Shown here piece after piece: positions 42,914 through 53,333 of a DNA stretch of 64,000 bases; position 1 is the first letter of the stretch; each line of letters starts with the position of its first letter. The position numbers were made by a program, and so were the translations under genes. Origin of the DNA: CAVTWS01 sp963732655 (lineage in GTDB: Bacteria; Actinomycetota; Acidimicrobiia; Acidimicrobiales; SHLQ01); NCBI GenBank assembly GCA_963732655.1, contig CAVTAI010000005.1, forward strand, positions 186,001 to 250,000, read 5' to 3'. The notes below the pieces were generated by a model. It was given only the letters and a program-made list of their open reading frames with translations. It searched no databases and was not told the origin of the DNA.

Positions 42914-43030
42914 GTGGCCGTCAGGTGATGCTCGGCCGGTGGCCGTCAGTTGATGCTCGGCCGGTGGCCGTCAGTTGATGCTCGGCCGGTGGCCGTCAGT
43001 TGATGCTCGGCCGGTGGCCGTCAGTTGATG
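42914..43030. repeat. 25-bp tandem repeat, about 4.7 copies, at convergent gene ends
   Basis: GTGGCCG recurs at 42914, 42939, 42964, 42989 and 43014. The last copy runs into the stop codon (43021-43023, complement) and terminal Ile-Asn codons of the large secreted protein. The array therefore arose by repeated copying of that gene's 3' end. Confidence 0.92.
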
Positions 43031-46000
43031 AAGTAGCCGGTGACGTCGGCGAGCAGGTGGGTGCCGGACTGCGTGAAGTAGGACACCTTGCCATCGGTGC
43101 CCACGGCGATCAGCGTGGCGTTGGGTCGGGTCTCGTTGACCCGGTTGAGGTTGAGCAGCGATGCCAACGGTCGCTCGGTCCCGGTCGGATAGGCAGTGAC
43201 GAACCCCGGCGCGATGGACTCGGTGGCGGTGACGTTGAGGGACACAGCGCCGACCCCGCTCGAGGGCAGCCCGGCCACACCGACCGTGGGTACGTCGATC
43301 GTGCCGTCGGCGGCGATGATGTTCCCGGTCCGGGTGTCGAAGACGCGGTGGGGGGAGATGGGGACGAAGAGACCTTGGCCGCTGATCGGAGCCGTGCTGT
43401 CGGTGAAGTACCCGGCGATGTCGGCGAGGAGGTGGCCGCCGCTCTGGGTGAACAGGCTGACCGTGCCGTCGGCGCCCAGCGGGACGACGACGAGGTTGGG
43501 CACGTTCTCGCCCGTGGTGCTGACGTTGAGGTTGGACGCCAGCGGGCGGTCGTCGCCGCCCGGCCACACCGTCACGAACCCCGGGCCGCCGCCGTCGGCG
43601 ATGGTCACGTTCAACGCGACTGCGGAGACGCCGGTGCTCGGAAGGCCGGAACGTCCCGAGAGTTGCACCCGCAGTTGTCCGTTCTCGCCCAGCCGGCCCT
43701 GGTGTTCGCCCGCTTCTCGTGTGTCGAACACTCGAGTCGGGCTCATGGAGACGAATCGGCCGGCGGACGAGGCGCCCGATGTCGTGTAGTACCCGGCCAC
43801 GTCGGCCAGCAGGTGCGCACCGCTCTGGGTGAAGAAGCTGACTCGGCCATCGGCGCCCACGGGCACCGTGACGAGGTTCGGGACGGTCTGGCCGGCCTCG
43901 ACGAGGTTCAGAGACGACGCCACGGGGATGTCGGCACCGGTGGGCCAGACGGTCACGAAACCGGCACCGCCGGCCTCGGTCGCCGTCACGTTCATGACGA
44001 CGGCGGAGACGCCGGTTTCGGGCACACCCGCCGCTCCGGTCACATCGACGTCGATCCGTCCGCCCGCCGCCACGTACCCCGACTGCGCCGTGTCGCGGAC
44101 TCGGGTGTCGAAGATCCGCGCCGGCGGAAGGGCGATGAACCGCGACGCACCGATGGGGACCGGGCGGGAGGTGGTCGTACTGGACCCATCGAGGATGGGG
44201 CTGACGACGTTGACGGTCACGGTGGCGGTCCCGCAGATCGAGGGATCGTTGGCGGCGCACACCTTGTAGACGAACTGATCGGTGCCGGTGAATCCGACCT
44301 CCGGGGTGTACGTGATGACCCCGGTGACCGGGTCGACGATGGCCGTTCCGTGCAGGGGCGGGATGATGATCGTCACCGAACCCGGCGATGGGGTCGTGCC
44401 GGACCCGCCCGCTCCGCCGACCGGGTCGACCGTCGTCGGACCGCCGTTGGCCGTGGTGTCGATCGGCGCCGGAACGATGACGGTGGCGAGCTCGACGGCA
44501 CCGATCTCGCACTGGCCCACCGGGCGGGCCAGGCCTCGTTGGTCGACGGTCGTAACCGGATCGGACATGGCCGCACAGTCCACAACGGGTAGGTGGCCGA
44601 ACAGGGGGCCGGGGTTCGTCGGGAGCATGGTCAGGGTCGGTCCGCCGTTGTCGGCCAGCGCGCCGAGGGCCGTGGTGACGACCGAGGATTGATCGGTGGC
44701 GTGGGCCAGCCCACAGGTGGTGCCCGCCAGTTCGGCGTTGTGACCGACCGAGACCAGGATCAACGGGTCGGCGCACGCACCGCCGGAACCGCCGAGCACG
44801 GACGCGCCGATGGAGCCGGGGCCGCTGGAATCGATGGCCGATCCCGTCGGGGCCGTGTTGTCGTCGATCGAGCTGAAACGCACGTAGCTGGAGCCGTTGG
44901 ACCACACGCCGCCACCGGTTGCCGCCGCGGTGTTGCCGGCGATGGTGCTGTTGATGGTGCTGAACACGGCCAGGTCGAGCGCCGCGCCTCCGCCGTTGCC
45001 GCCCCCGGTTCCGCCGAGCGCGGTGTTGCCGCGGAGTAGGACGCGGGTGAGGCTCAGGGTCCCGAACCGCTGCACGATGCCGCCGCCGATGCCGCCGGCG
45101 CCGCCCGTGGAGGCCGCGCCCGTCTCGTTGTCCGAGATTGTGGAACCGATGATGGACAGGACCGGTTCGACCGTGGTTCGACGGTCACCGGACAGGGCGC
45201 CTCCGCTGCCGCCGCCGCCGCCCGTACCGCCGGCCGAGGGGCCACCGGCGCCCGCGTCGTTGAAGCCGATGAGCGAGGCGGTGACGGTCAAGCTGCCACC
45301 GTCGACGTGGACGGCGCCGCCCGACCCGCCGTTGCCTCCGTCGCTCGAGGAGAGGCCCCCGCCACCGACTCCGGCGGCATTGCGGCCGACCGATACGCCG
45401 TTGAGCGTGCCGTTGGTGGAAGTGAGTACGGCGGCACCGCCGTGACCTCCACGCCCACCCGAGCCGCTGCTGGCGCTGAGCCCGCCGGCGCCCGCGGTGT
45501 TGTCGGCCAGGGTGACGCCGGTCAAGGTGATCGGTCCGCGCCCGGCGATGGCGCCGCCGCTCCCGCCGTCGCCGCCGACGCCGGATGCGACCGACCCGCC
45601 GTCACCGGCGTGATTGAACGTGAGCTGGGCGTTGCCGGCGGCGGACACGACGCCGGAGCTCGTGACGAAGACACCACCGCCGTCGCCGCCGACGCCGGGC
45701 GTGGTCGGCCCGAATCCGCCGGCCCCGGCGCGGTTCTCCGTGGCGGTGTTCGTGCCGCCGAGACGTCCACCGGAGAGCGTGACCGGACCGACCGAGTACA
45801 CGGCGCCGCCGACGCCGCCGTCGCCCCCGATCGCGGCACCCGAGGCGGGGCCGCCGGCGCCAGCCCGGTTGGAGTGCACGGTCGCGTTGATCAAGGTGAC
45901 GGCGCTCGATGTCGTCGACATGTAGATGGCGCCGCCCGACCCGCCTGACGAGCGCCGGCCGGCCGCGCTGGCGGCAGCGCCGTCGCCGGACCAGTTGTCG

Positions 46001-46650
46001 GCGATCGTGGAGTTGATGGCGGTCAGGTCGCCGGCGATGAAGACGGCGCCGCCCCGACCGCCGACTGTGTCGACCGTGTCGGGGTTGCCGGCCGCTCCAC
46101 CGCGGTTGCCGATCACCGAGGAGCCCTCGAGGGTGAGGTCGCCGGTGGTTTTGATGGCCCCACCGTCGTGGCCGGATTGGTCCGCCGCGGCCGCGGCGAG
46201 GTTGCCGCCGGTGAGGACGAGGTTCTCCAGGATCAACGATGAACCGTCGAGCACATGGAACAGGCGCTCACCCGGGCAGCTCGCGTCCACGGCGATGGTG
46301 GCGGTCGTGAGGCCGTTGGCCCGGATGGTGACTGCCGAGTTGTCGGCCGTGATGTCGAGGTCGCCGCCCGTGTTGAGGTCCTCGTTTCCGGGTACGCAGT
46401 TCAACGTGAGGCTGTACGTTTCGCCGGCCTGCAGTTCGATCAGGTGGTTGCCGGGACTGGCATTGACCAGCCCAACGGCTTCGCGGAGCGACAGGTCGGT
46501 GCCGGTGACGTCACCGTCGTTCTCGTCGGTCGTGACCGACACTTGGAACACCGTTGCGTGCGCGGGCGGCGCGACAACGGTGATCCCGGCGTAAGCGACA
46601 CCGATGATGGCGGAGGTGGATAGAGCCTGGCGGAAACGTCCCACAGTCAA
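43021..46650 (-). CDS. Giant secreted beta-helix protein with Ig-like domain and three FDTR/ADVAGYF modules
   Basis: 1209 residues. A signal peptide (ending P-P-A-H-A) precedes a segment with D-L-S-L-R-E-A-V (CSLREA-like). A long Gly/Ala/Ser-rich parallel beta-helix follows (about 60-700; repeated G-G-x-G-G-x-G-G turns and N-T-A/N-S-T-I strands). A cadherin-like 'tandem-95' domain lies at about 750-820 (G-V-I-T-Y-T-P-E-V-G-F-T-G-T-D). Three repeated modules start near 835, 963 and 1092 with R-I/V-F-D-T-R and end L-A-D-V/I-A-G-Y-F. No sorting signal is visible. Likely a surface or matrix adhesin (inference). Confidence 0.82.
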   Translation of the reverse strand: MTVGRFRQALSTSAIIGVAYAGITVVAPPAHATVFQVSVTTDENDGDVTGTDLSLREAVGLVNASPGNHLIELQAGETYSLTLNCVPGNEDLNTGGDLDITADNSAVTIRANGLTTATIAVDASCPGERLFHVLDGSSLILENLVLTGGNLAAAAADQSGHDGGAIKTTGDLTLEGSSVIGNRGGAAGNPDTVDTVGGRGGAVFIAGDLTAINSTIADNWSGDGAAASAAGRRSSGGSGGAIYMSTTSSAVTLINATVHSNRAGAGGPASGAAIGGDGGVGGAVYSVGPVTLSGGRLGGTNTATENRAGAGGFGPTTPGVGGDGGGVFVTSSGVVSAAGNAQLTFNHAGDGGSVASGVGGDGGSGGAIAGRGPITLTGVTLADNTAGAGGLSASSGSGGRGGHGGAAVLTSTNGTLNGVSVGRNAAGVGGGGLSSSDGGNGGSGGAVHVDGGSLTVTASLIGFNDAGAGGPSAGGTGGGGGSGGALSGDRRTTVEPVLSIIGSTISDNETGAASTGGAGGIGGGIVQRFGTLSLTRVLLRGNTALGGTGGGNGGGAALDLAVFSTINSTIAGNTAAATGGGVWSNGSSYVRFSSIDDNTAPTGSAIDSSGPGSIGASVLGGSGGACADPLILVSVGHNAELAGTTCGLAHATDQSSVVTTALGALADNGGPTLTMLPTNPGPLFGHLPVVDCAAMSDPVTTVDQRGLARPVGQCEIGAVELATVIVPAPIDTTANGGPTTVDPVGGAGGSGTTPSPGSVTIIIPPLHGTAIVDPVTGVITYTPEVGFTGTDQFVYKVCAANDPSICGTATVTVNVVSPILDGSSTTTSRPVPIGASRFIALPPARIFDTRVRDTAQSGYVAAGGRIDVDVTGAAGVPETGVSAVVMNVTATEAGGAGFVTVWPTGADIPVASSLNLVEAGQTVPNLVTVPVGADGRVSFFTQSGAHLLADVAGYYTTSGASSAGRFVSMSPTRVFDTREAGEHQGRLGENGQLRVQLSGRSGLPSTGVSAVALNVTIADGGGPGFVTVWPGGDDRPLASNLNVSTTGENVPNLVVVPLGADGTVSLFTQSGGHLLADIAGYFTDSTAPISGQGLFVPISPHRVFDTRTGNIIAADGTIDVPTVGVAGLPSSGVGAVSLNVTATESIAPGFVTAYPTGTERPLASLLNLNRVNETRPNATLIAVGTDGKVSYFTQSGTHLLADVTGYFIN

Positions 46651-46733
46651 CCGTCGGTCGATCGGCGGTTGGATGTAAGGCTTTCGTCACCAGGGGGAGG
46701 GCCTTGTCACCTGGGGTGACCTCTGGTCACGTG

Positions 46734-47540
46734 TCACCAGGGGGAGGTCTGGCCGCCGTTGGCGCGGTGGATGTTGCCGGTGACCCAGCGGGCGGCGTCC
46801 GACGCCAGGTAGAGGATCAGGTGGGCCTGGTCCTCAGCCTCGCCGACGAGACCGAGCGGCGACATGGCGCGCATCCGCTCGACGAAGGCGTCGAACCCGA
46901 CCTGATCGATGGTGCCGTCCTCTTGGACGAGTCGCCAGGTCGTGAACTTGGTCATGGTCGAACCCGGAGCGATGGCGTTCACCCGGATGCCGTACTGGCC
47001 GACCTCGGTCGCCATCGTCATCGACATCATGGCCACCGCCGCTTTGGTGAGGGCGTACAGACCGATGCCGGGGAACGCCAGGTCGATGGCGCCCGACGAC
47101 ACGTTGATGATCGAGCCGCCGTGGCCGGCCTGCTTCATCGCGGCGATGGCCGCTTGGCATCCGTAGAAGACGCTCCGCAGGTTGAGGTCGATCGCCTTGT
47201 TGAGCTCGTCGTCACCGACATCTTCGAATGTGCCGGCGAACATGGCGCCGGCGATGTTGCACATGATGTCGCAGCGGCCGAACTCGGATGCACCGAGTCC
47301 GAGGAGCGCCTCGACCTCGGTGCGACTCGTCACGTCCGTGCGTCGTCCGATGGCCCGGCCGCCGGCGGCCGTGATGCTCTCGACCGTGCCGGCCAGACCG
47401 GCCTCATCGATGTCGGCGGCGACCACCGCGGCGCCGGCCGCGGCCAGGAATTCGGCGGACGTGCGACCGATTCCGCTGGCGGCACCGGTGACCACGGCGA
47501 CGCGGCCTGACAGGTCGTACGCGGACATGGGGTTGGGCAT
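46734..47540 (-). CDS. SDR family oxidoreductase
   Basis: A 268-residue classical SDR: V-T-G-A-A-S-G-I-G-R-T, C-N-I-A-G in place of N-N-A-G, active-site Ser in I-I-N-V-S-S, catalytic Y-A-L-T-K, and C-terminal W-V-T-G-N-I-H-R-A-N-G-G. The substrate is unknown; it resembles hydroxysteroid/cyclohexanol dehydrogenases. A second ATG four codons downstream is an alternative start. Divergent from the SDR at 47700 across a short AT-richer region with a dyad. Confidence 0.82.
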   Translation of the reverse strand: MPNPMSAYDLSGRVAVVTGAASGIGRTSAEFLAAAGAAVVAADIDEAGLAGTVESITAAGGRAIGRRTDVTSRTEVEALLGLGASEFGRCDIMCNIAGAMFAGTFEDVGDDELNKAIDLNLRSVFYGCQAAIAAMKQAGHGGSIINVSSGAIDLAFPGIGLYALTKAAVAMMSMTMATEVGQYGIRVNAIAPGSTMTKFTTWRLVQEDGTIDQVGFDAFVERMRAMSPLGLVGEAEDQAHLILYLASDAARWVTGNIHRANGGQTSPW

Positions 47541-47616
47541 GGGAGGCGCTCCGGGGTTCGTGAAGGCCGTGGCAGGACGGTAGTGACCACGGGGTAGGTA
47601 GGTACTTTTGCTGATT

Positions 47617-47645
47617 CCTGTTTCAGAGACCTCGCACTAAACAGG
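47617..47645. promoter_or_regulatory. Dyad CCTGTTT-N15-AAACAGG between divergent SDR genes
   Basis: Perfect 7-bp arms (47617-47623 and 47639-47645) in the 159-nt intergenic region, which is visibly more AT-rich than its surroundings. Possible operator for the divergent pair; the wide spacer makes this uncertain. Confidence 0.35.
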
Positions 47646-47699
47646 ACCGAGCCGGGAGGGGTTTCGATGACTCCCCGGCGGGATGCGAAGATTACGCCC

Positions 47700-48537
<838 letters not shown>

Positions 48538-48545
<8 letters not shown>

Positions 48546-49548
48546 ACCCGCCGGTTCAGCCGGCACCGCAACGACCTCGGCGAAGGCCGAGCCCTGTCCG
48601 CTGGCCATAGGGTCCGTCTCTCTGCGGCTCTATCCGCACGACCTCGACGCGGTGCCGGTCATGGACGCCCTCCGGGCCCAGGCGATCGCCGCCAGCTCGG
48701 CCGGTTTCGATGGGGTCATGGTGAGCGAGCACCACGCCGGGTTCCCGGGGTACCACCCGAACCCGGTGCAGCTCGCCGGGTTCCTTCTCGCCACCATGCC
48801 ACGCGGCTGGGCCGCTCCGTGTCCCGTGCTCCTGCCGCTTCGGGCACCCGGGATGATCGTGGAGGAGTTGGCCTGGCTGGCGGCCGCCTATCCCGGTCGG
48901 GTCGCCGCCGGGTTCGCGTCGGGCTCGTTGCCGGTCGACTTCGAGATCGCCGGCGTGCCCCACGAGCAAGCGGTGGAGCGGTTCAAGCAGGCCCTGCCCG
49001 AGGTGGTGGCCCTGCTGTCGGGACGCGGCGACGGGCCCGCTGCGGCGGACCTCGCCGTGCTCCGCCTGGCCGACAACCCACTGCCCATGGTGACCGCCGC
49101 GCAGTCCGGTGCTGCTGTTCGGCGCGCCGCCTCGCTCGGCGTCGGTGTGTTGTTCGATTCGTTGCAGGCGCCCGACGTGGTTCGGCGACTCACCGACCTC
49201 TACCGAGATGCGGGCGGTACGGGCCCGGCGGTGCTCATTCGGAGGTTGTGGGTCGGTGAGGTCCCGACGGCCGCGTTCGAGGCTCAGACGGCCCGCTACC
49301 GCGTGTACGCGGGTGAGCGAGCCATGTCGACCTGGGGTGGCAACGAACTGGTGAGCGGGGCCACGGCGGCCCACGCCGCCGAGCGTTTGGCCGACGTCGT
49401 CGAGCGGTGCGGCTGCGACACCGTGAACGTGCGGTTCCACGCCGTGGGCCTGCGTCCGACGGACATCATCGATCAGCTCGCGCAGCACGCTCCCGGACTG
49501 GTGGCCGGCGTTCGTGAAGCGCTCGACGGAAAGAGGCGATCCACATGA
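48538..49548 (+). CDS. LLM class flavin- or F420-dependent oxidoreductase
   Basis: About 336 residues of a luciferase-like TIM barrel. It has V-S-E-H-H-A-G-F near 65, the substrate-domain L-P-L-R-A-P-G-M-I-V-E-E-L-A-W-L and G-R-V-A-A-G-F-A-S-G-S. The family uses FMN or F420. Because a CofC homologue lies in this window, F420 is a fair guess but not shown. GTG at 48538 overlaps the SDR stop; the TetR gene overlaps its own stop. Confidence 0.8.
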
Positions 49549-50192
49549 GGGACTCCAATGGCACGGCGGTTCGGTTGGGTCGGCCTCCGACCATCAGCCG
49601 CGGCCGGATCGCGGCCGCGGCCGCGGAGGGCGCTCGCAATGATGGCCTCGATTCGATCACGGTCGGCTCGGTGGCCAACCGTCTCGGCGTGACCTCCCGT
49701 GCCCTCTATCACCACATCGAGGGCCGGGACGACATCGTTGCGATGGCGTGCGAGCACGTGCTCGATCCCCTGACCAGGACAGAGACCACACCGCTGAGCG
49801 TGCAGCACTCCCTCAGCGAACTGTTGGAGCTCCTGCGGTTGACCTTGCTCGAGTTCCCCGGTGTCGGGCCGTACATCCTGCGACGAGGTCTGGCCGACCC
49901 GGTCGCCGAGCGGTTGATCGAGCGGTTCGGGCTGTTGTTGAAGAAGGCCGGTGTGGCGGCTGACGAGACCACGGCCCGCGCGGTGATCCTGCTCAGCTGG
50001 TCGATCTCGGCCGTCGTTCGAGAGCACGGCGCCAGCACCATGCTGGCGGCCCGTGATGCGGTCGCCCAGGTTTCGGGCACCAGCGCGGACGTCATCGAGT
50101 CGTCGATCCGCGCCGTGCTCAGGTCCACGGCACTGATCGATCTCGAGCGCGGCATCATGCTGGGCGGTGTGGTCACGTCGTGTGAGCACTGA
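49545..50192 (+). CDS. TetR family regulator
   Basis: 215 residues. The N-terminal DNA-binding helix-turn-helix is S-I-T-V-G-S-V-A-N-R-L-G-V-T-S-R-A-L-Y-H-H-I. The C-terminal ligand domain is similar to TetR_C. Co-translated (ATGA) with the LLM oxidoreductase and SDR, it probably controls that operon and perhaps the divergent SDR at 46734. The dyad at 47617 is a candidate site. Confidence 0.82.
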   Translation: MRDSNGTAVRLGRPPTISRGRIAAAAAEGARNDGLDSITVGSVANRLGVTSRALYHHIEGRDDIVAMACEHVLDPLTRTETTPLSVQHSLSELLELLRLTLLEFPGVGPYILRRGLADPVAERLIERFGLLLKKAGVAADETTARAVILLSWSISAVVREHGASTMLAARDAVAQVSGTSADVIESSIRAVLRSTALIDLERGIMLGGVVTSCEH

Positions 50193-50222
50193 GCCGAGCT
50201 CCGCTGACCGATCGCTGAGGGG

Positions 50223-52256
50223 TCAGGAGGGCCAGCCGAGATCCGTCCCCAGCACCACGGCGAGCCCGGTTGAGAGCGAGGCGCTGTAGGCCTGGCTGAG
50301 ATGTTCCCGATCGCGGTAGGTCACGACCGATCCCGACAGCGCCGAACACACGCCGTCCGGGCAGACCAGGTCGCCAATGGGGACGATTGCGTCCATCGCA
50401 CCCGACGCGAGGGCCGGGGCCGAGGCCTGGGTGGCCAGTTCGTCCTCCGCCGATGGTGTGCCTGACCCCTCCGTGTCGCACGCAGTCGGCTGGTTCGCGT
50501 CGGCCAGGCATTGCGGGCCGCCTCGTTCGAGTTGCGGGATCGGGGACAAGAGCCCGACCGTGGCGCCACCGGCGTGCAGGGTGCTCATGGTCCGATCGAG
50601 AGCCTCGGCGAGGTCCCGGACGCGTTGCTGACGTTCGGCCGCGGTCGACGATGCGTCGATGTCTCGGACCAACACGCTCCAGTTGAACGCCACGAGGACC
50701 AGGTCACCCGGTCCCCGCCGGCTCAGTTCGGCGAAGATCGTCTCCCGGAATCGGACGCAGTTCGACGCCTGGCTCTCGTCGTTCCATTCGAGGTCGACCG
50801 CCGGGCACGCCGAGTACGTGGCGTAGCGGTACCCGACGTCGAGCCCTTCGGCGACCCCGAGCAGCGCGGCGTCCCAGTTCCCGGCGTGCGAGTCACCGAC
50901 GATGGAGACGACGGGCCGTCCCGGAGCGGCGCGTCGGACGCACAGCTCGCCGACCCACGCGGTCTCCTGGCCTCCGTGGCAGCCCAGCGCATAGGTCTCG
51001 GGGCGATCCTGCGCGGCGGCCGCCAGTTCGGTCGCCGTCAGCCCGATGCCGTCGATCTCGCCGCCGGGTCGAAGTGCGGCCGTGGCGACGCCCGCCCCCG
51101 CCGCGAACACCGCCAGCGCCGTCGCCACCAGCACCACGGGACGGAGGCGGCTGAGCCCGGCGTTCTGCCGCACGGGGGTCTCGATCGCCCAACCGGAGCC
51201 GGCCGCCAGCACCAGTGTCGCGGCGACGAGCACCGGGAAGCGGTCGAGGTCGCCGAGATCGTACCGATCGGCGATCCGGGGCAGGAACGAGGCGACCGGG
51301 ATGTGCCAGAGGTACAGCCCGTAGGAGATCGTTCCCAGGTAGACGATCGGTCGCCACGACAGGGCCGCGGCAGCCCACGATCGAGGGTCGGCCTCGAGTC
51401 CCGCCACGGTGGCGACCGTGGCCAAGGTGACGGCCGGGCCCCAGGCGCCGGGGTAGGCGTCGCCGGTGTCGATCGTGGCGGTGACGGCGATGATGCCGGC
51501 CAGGCCTACAGCCGTAGTCGCCGACGCCGCGGTGGCGCGGGTGAGTTCGGCGCGACGCGGCGCGGCGAAAGCCAGGGCGGCACCCGCGCCGAGTTGAGCG
51601 GCCCGGAACCACGTGGCGTAGTAGGCGGTCACAGGAGCGTGGTCGGTCGACGCCCACCAGGCCGCCAGACCAGCCACCGAGCCCAGGGCCACCAGGAGGG
51701 CCAGCGACGGTGCCGGCCGTCTCGTCAGGCGGCGAGCGAGGAGCCACAGGCCGACGATCGTGGCCGGCCACACGAGGTAGAACTGCTCCTCGACGGCGAG
51801 CGACCAGAAGTGGCTGAACGGATCCAAGTCGTTGTCCGCGGCGAAGTAGTCGGTCTGGCGTTCGAGGAAGTGCCAGTTGGACCAGGCGAAGGCGGCGGGG
51901 AGGATGTCGTCGGCCACCAGTTCCCGCTCGAGATCGTCGCCCAGCCACCACGTCGCGGCCGCAGTCGTCGCAATGGTGATGAGCGCCGCCGGCAGCAATC
52001 GACGCACGCGGCGGGCGTAGAAACGGCCCAGATCGAGGCTGCCCGTCCGGACCAACTCGTCCCGAATGAGGCCCGTGATGAGGTACCCCGACAGCACGAA
52101 GAAGATGTCGACACCGACGAAGCCTCCCGGGAGCCACGACGGCCGGAAGTGGAACACCATGACCGTGGCGACGGCCACCGTGCGAAGGCCGTCGAGCGCC
52201 GGCCGGTACCGGCCGACGAGGGGCACGAGGCCGAGCGGAGCAGGCCGGCCGGTCAC
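50223..52256 (-). CDS. Acyltransferase 3 (OafA/YrhL) with C-terminal SGNH domain
   Basis: About 677 residues. Residues 10-340 form an acyltransferase_3 membrane domain: Y-R-P-A-L-D-G-L-R-T-V-A-V, F-H-F-R-P-S-W-L-P-G-G-F-V-G-V-D-I-F-F-V-L-S-G-Y-L-I-T and F-W-S-L-A-V-E-E-Q-F-Y. A periplasmic SGNH hydrolase-like domain follows, with V-G-D-S-H-A-G-N near 453. Such fusions O-acetylate cell-surface glycans. The start is uncertain: GTG at 52256 is used, with ATG at 52346 and a later GTG also possible. Confidence 0.85.
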   Translation of the reverse strand: MTGRPAPLGLVPLVGRYRPALDGLRTVAVATVMVFHFRPSWLPGGFVGVDIFFVLSGYLITGLIRDELVRTGSLDLGRFYARRVRRLLPAALITIATTAAATWWLGDDLERELVADDILPAAFAWSNWHFLERQTDYFAADNDLDPFSHFWSLAVEEQFYLVWPATIVGLWLLARRLTRRPAPSLALLVALGSVAGLAAWWASTDHAPVTAYYATWFRAAQLGAGAALAFAAPRRAELTRATAASATTAVGLAGIIAVTATIDTGDAYPGAWGPAVTLATVATVAGLEADPRSWAAAALSWRPIVYLGTISYGLYLWHIPVASFLPRIADRYDLGDLDRFPVLVAATLVLAAGSGWAIETPVRQNAGLSRLRPVVLVATALAVFAAGAGVATAALRPGGEIDGIGLTATELAAAAQDRPETYALGCHGGQETAWVGELCVRRAAPGRPVVSIVGDSHAGNWDAALLGVAEGLDVGYRYATYSACPAVDLEWNDESQASNCVRFRETIFAELSRRGPGDLVLVAFNWSVLVRDIDASSTAAERQQRVRDLAEALDRTMSTLHAGGATVGLLSPIPQLERGGPQCLADANQPTACDTEGSGTPSAEDELATQASAPALASGAMDAIVPIGDLVCPDGVCSALSGSVVTYRDREHLSQAYSASLSTGLAVVLGTDLGWPS

Positions 52257-52406
52257 CGGCTGTCGAGGATCGGGGCGGTCGACGCCGGCAGGGTCACATC
52301 GGGACCATAATCGGCGCTCACGAGGCTCCGAGATCACCGGCCCCATGGAGCCAGCTCTCACCTGGCACGGGCGATCTGGGTCGAGCGACCCTGGTCCTCC
52401 ACGTCC

Positions 52407-53291
52407 ATGTTCGCGAGGATGACGGCGATGGGAGCAGGAGCAGCGGTGGCGGCGGGGATCGTGGGGGTGCTCGCTGTCGTGCTCCTCGTCGGGCTCCTGG
52501 GGCGTCGATCCCGACCGCCCGAGCAGATCATCGACCTCCGCGACGGTCACCTCGCCCACGATCCGGTGATCTCGGCTAGGGCGGAGGCGGCCGGAGCGAC
52601 CGATGTCGTGATTCGCCGAGTGGTGGTGGGGGAGAACGGTCACGCCATCGACCGGCAGCGTCCTACGTTCGACTCGACGACTTCGGGCCTGTCGGTCGGG
52701 CCGTCGTTGCGCGTGCGGCACCGAATCGACGAGGTTCTCGCTCGCACCGGATTGCCGGCGCAGGCGACCACCTTGCTCATCGTCTCGACCGGACGGGGAA
52801 CCGGCGGGGGTGGGGACGCAGGCGTCGGACTGGTCGCGTTTGCCAGCGCCGACGATTCCGCCCGCCCGTTCCGTGACTGGTTCGCGATCGAGACCGGGGC
52901 GCTCGTCGAGGTTCCCGTCGCCGCGACCATGGACCTCGGCGGCGTGATCGATCTCGTGGCCGATGCCGTCGGCTCCGAGACTCGGCGGGCCGGACCGATC
53001 GTGGCCGAGGGACGAGTCTTGCCTCGGCCGGCGGACCGGCTCCTCGGCATCGGCCAGGCGCTCGCGGCAGCGCTCGCCGAGGCCCGATGGCTCGACGACG
53101 AAGATGCCCTGAACGACGCCATGGCCTGTGTCGGGGTCGTCGCGCCCTTCGTCGAAGCGTCCGGCGAAGCCGGCGTGCAGCTGGTGGTGGCGGCCATGTC
53201 GGATCACCGCGCCTCGGGGGTGAAGGTGGCCCGCAACGTCGCCCTGTCGGCGGTCCATGAGATGGTCGCCGACCTGCCGCGATCGGGGTGA
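52407..53291 (+). CDS. Membrane-anchored hypothetical protein
   Basis: Up to 294 residues. One N-terminal membrane segment (G-A-A-V-A-A-G-I-V-G-V-L-A-V-V-L-L-V) precedes a soluble region without a motif I recognise. The C-terminal half is helical, with L-L-G-I-G-Q-A-L-A-A-A-L-A-E-A-R-W and S-G-V-K-V-A-R-N-V-A-L-S-A-V. In-frame ATGs at 52419 and 52428 are alternative starts. It is divergent from the acyltransferase and followed by the hydrolase after 42 nt. Confidence 0.6.
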   Translation: MFARMTAMGAGAAVAAGIVGVLAVVLLVGLLGRRSRPPEQIIDLRDGHLAHDPVISARAEAAGATDVVIRRVVVGENGHAIDRQRPTFDSTTSGLSVGPSLRVRHRIDEVLARTGLPAQATTLLIVSTGRGTGGGGDAGVGLVAFASADDSARPFRDWFAIETGALVEVPVAATMDLGGVIDLVADAVGSETRRAGPIVAEGRVLPRPADRLLGIGQALAAALAEARWLDDEDALNDAMACVGVVAPFVEASGEAGVQLVVAAMSDHRASGVKVARNVALSAVHEMVADLPRSG

Positions 53292-53333
53292 CGATGCGGC
53301 ACGGACCGATCGTCTGACCTACCCTGCGCCGCC

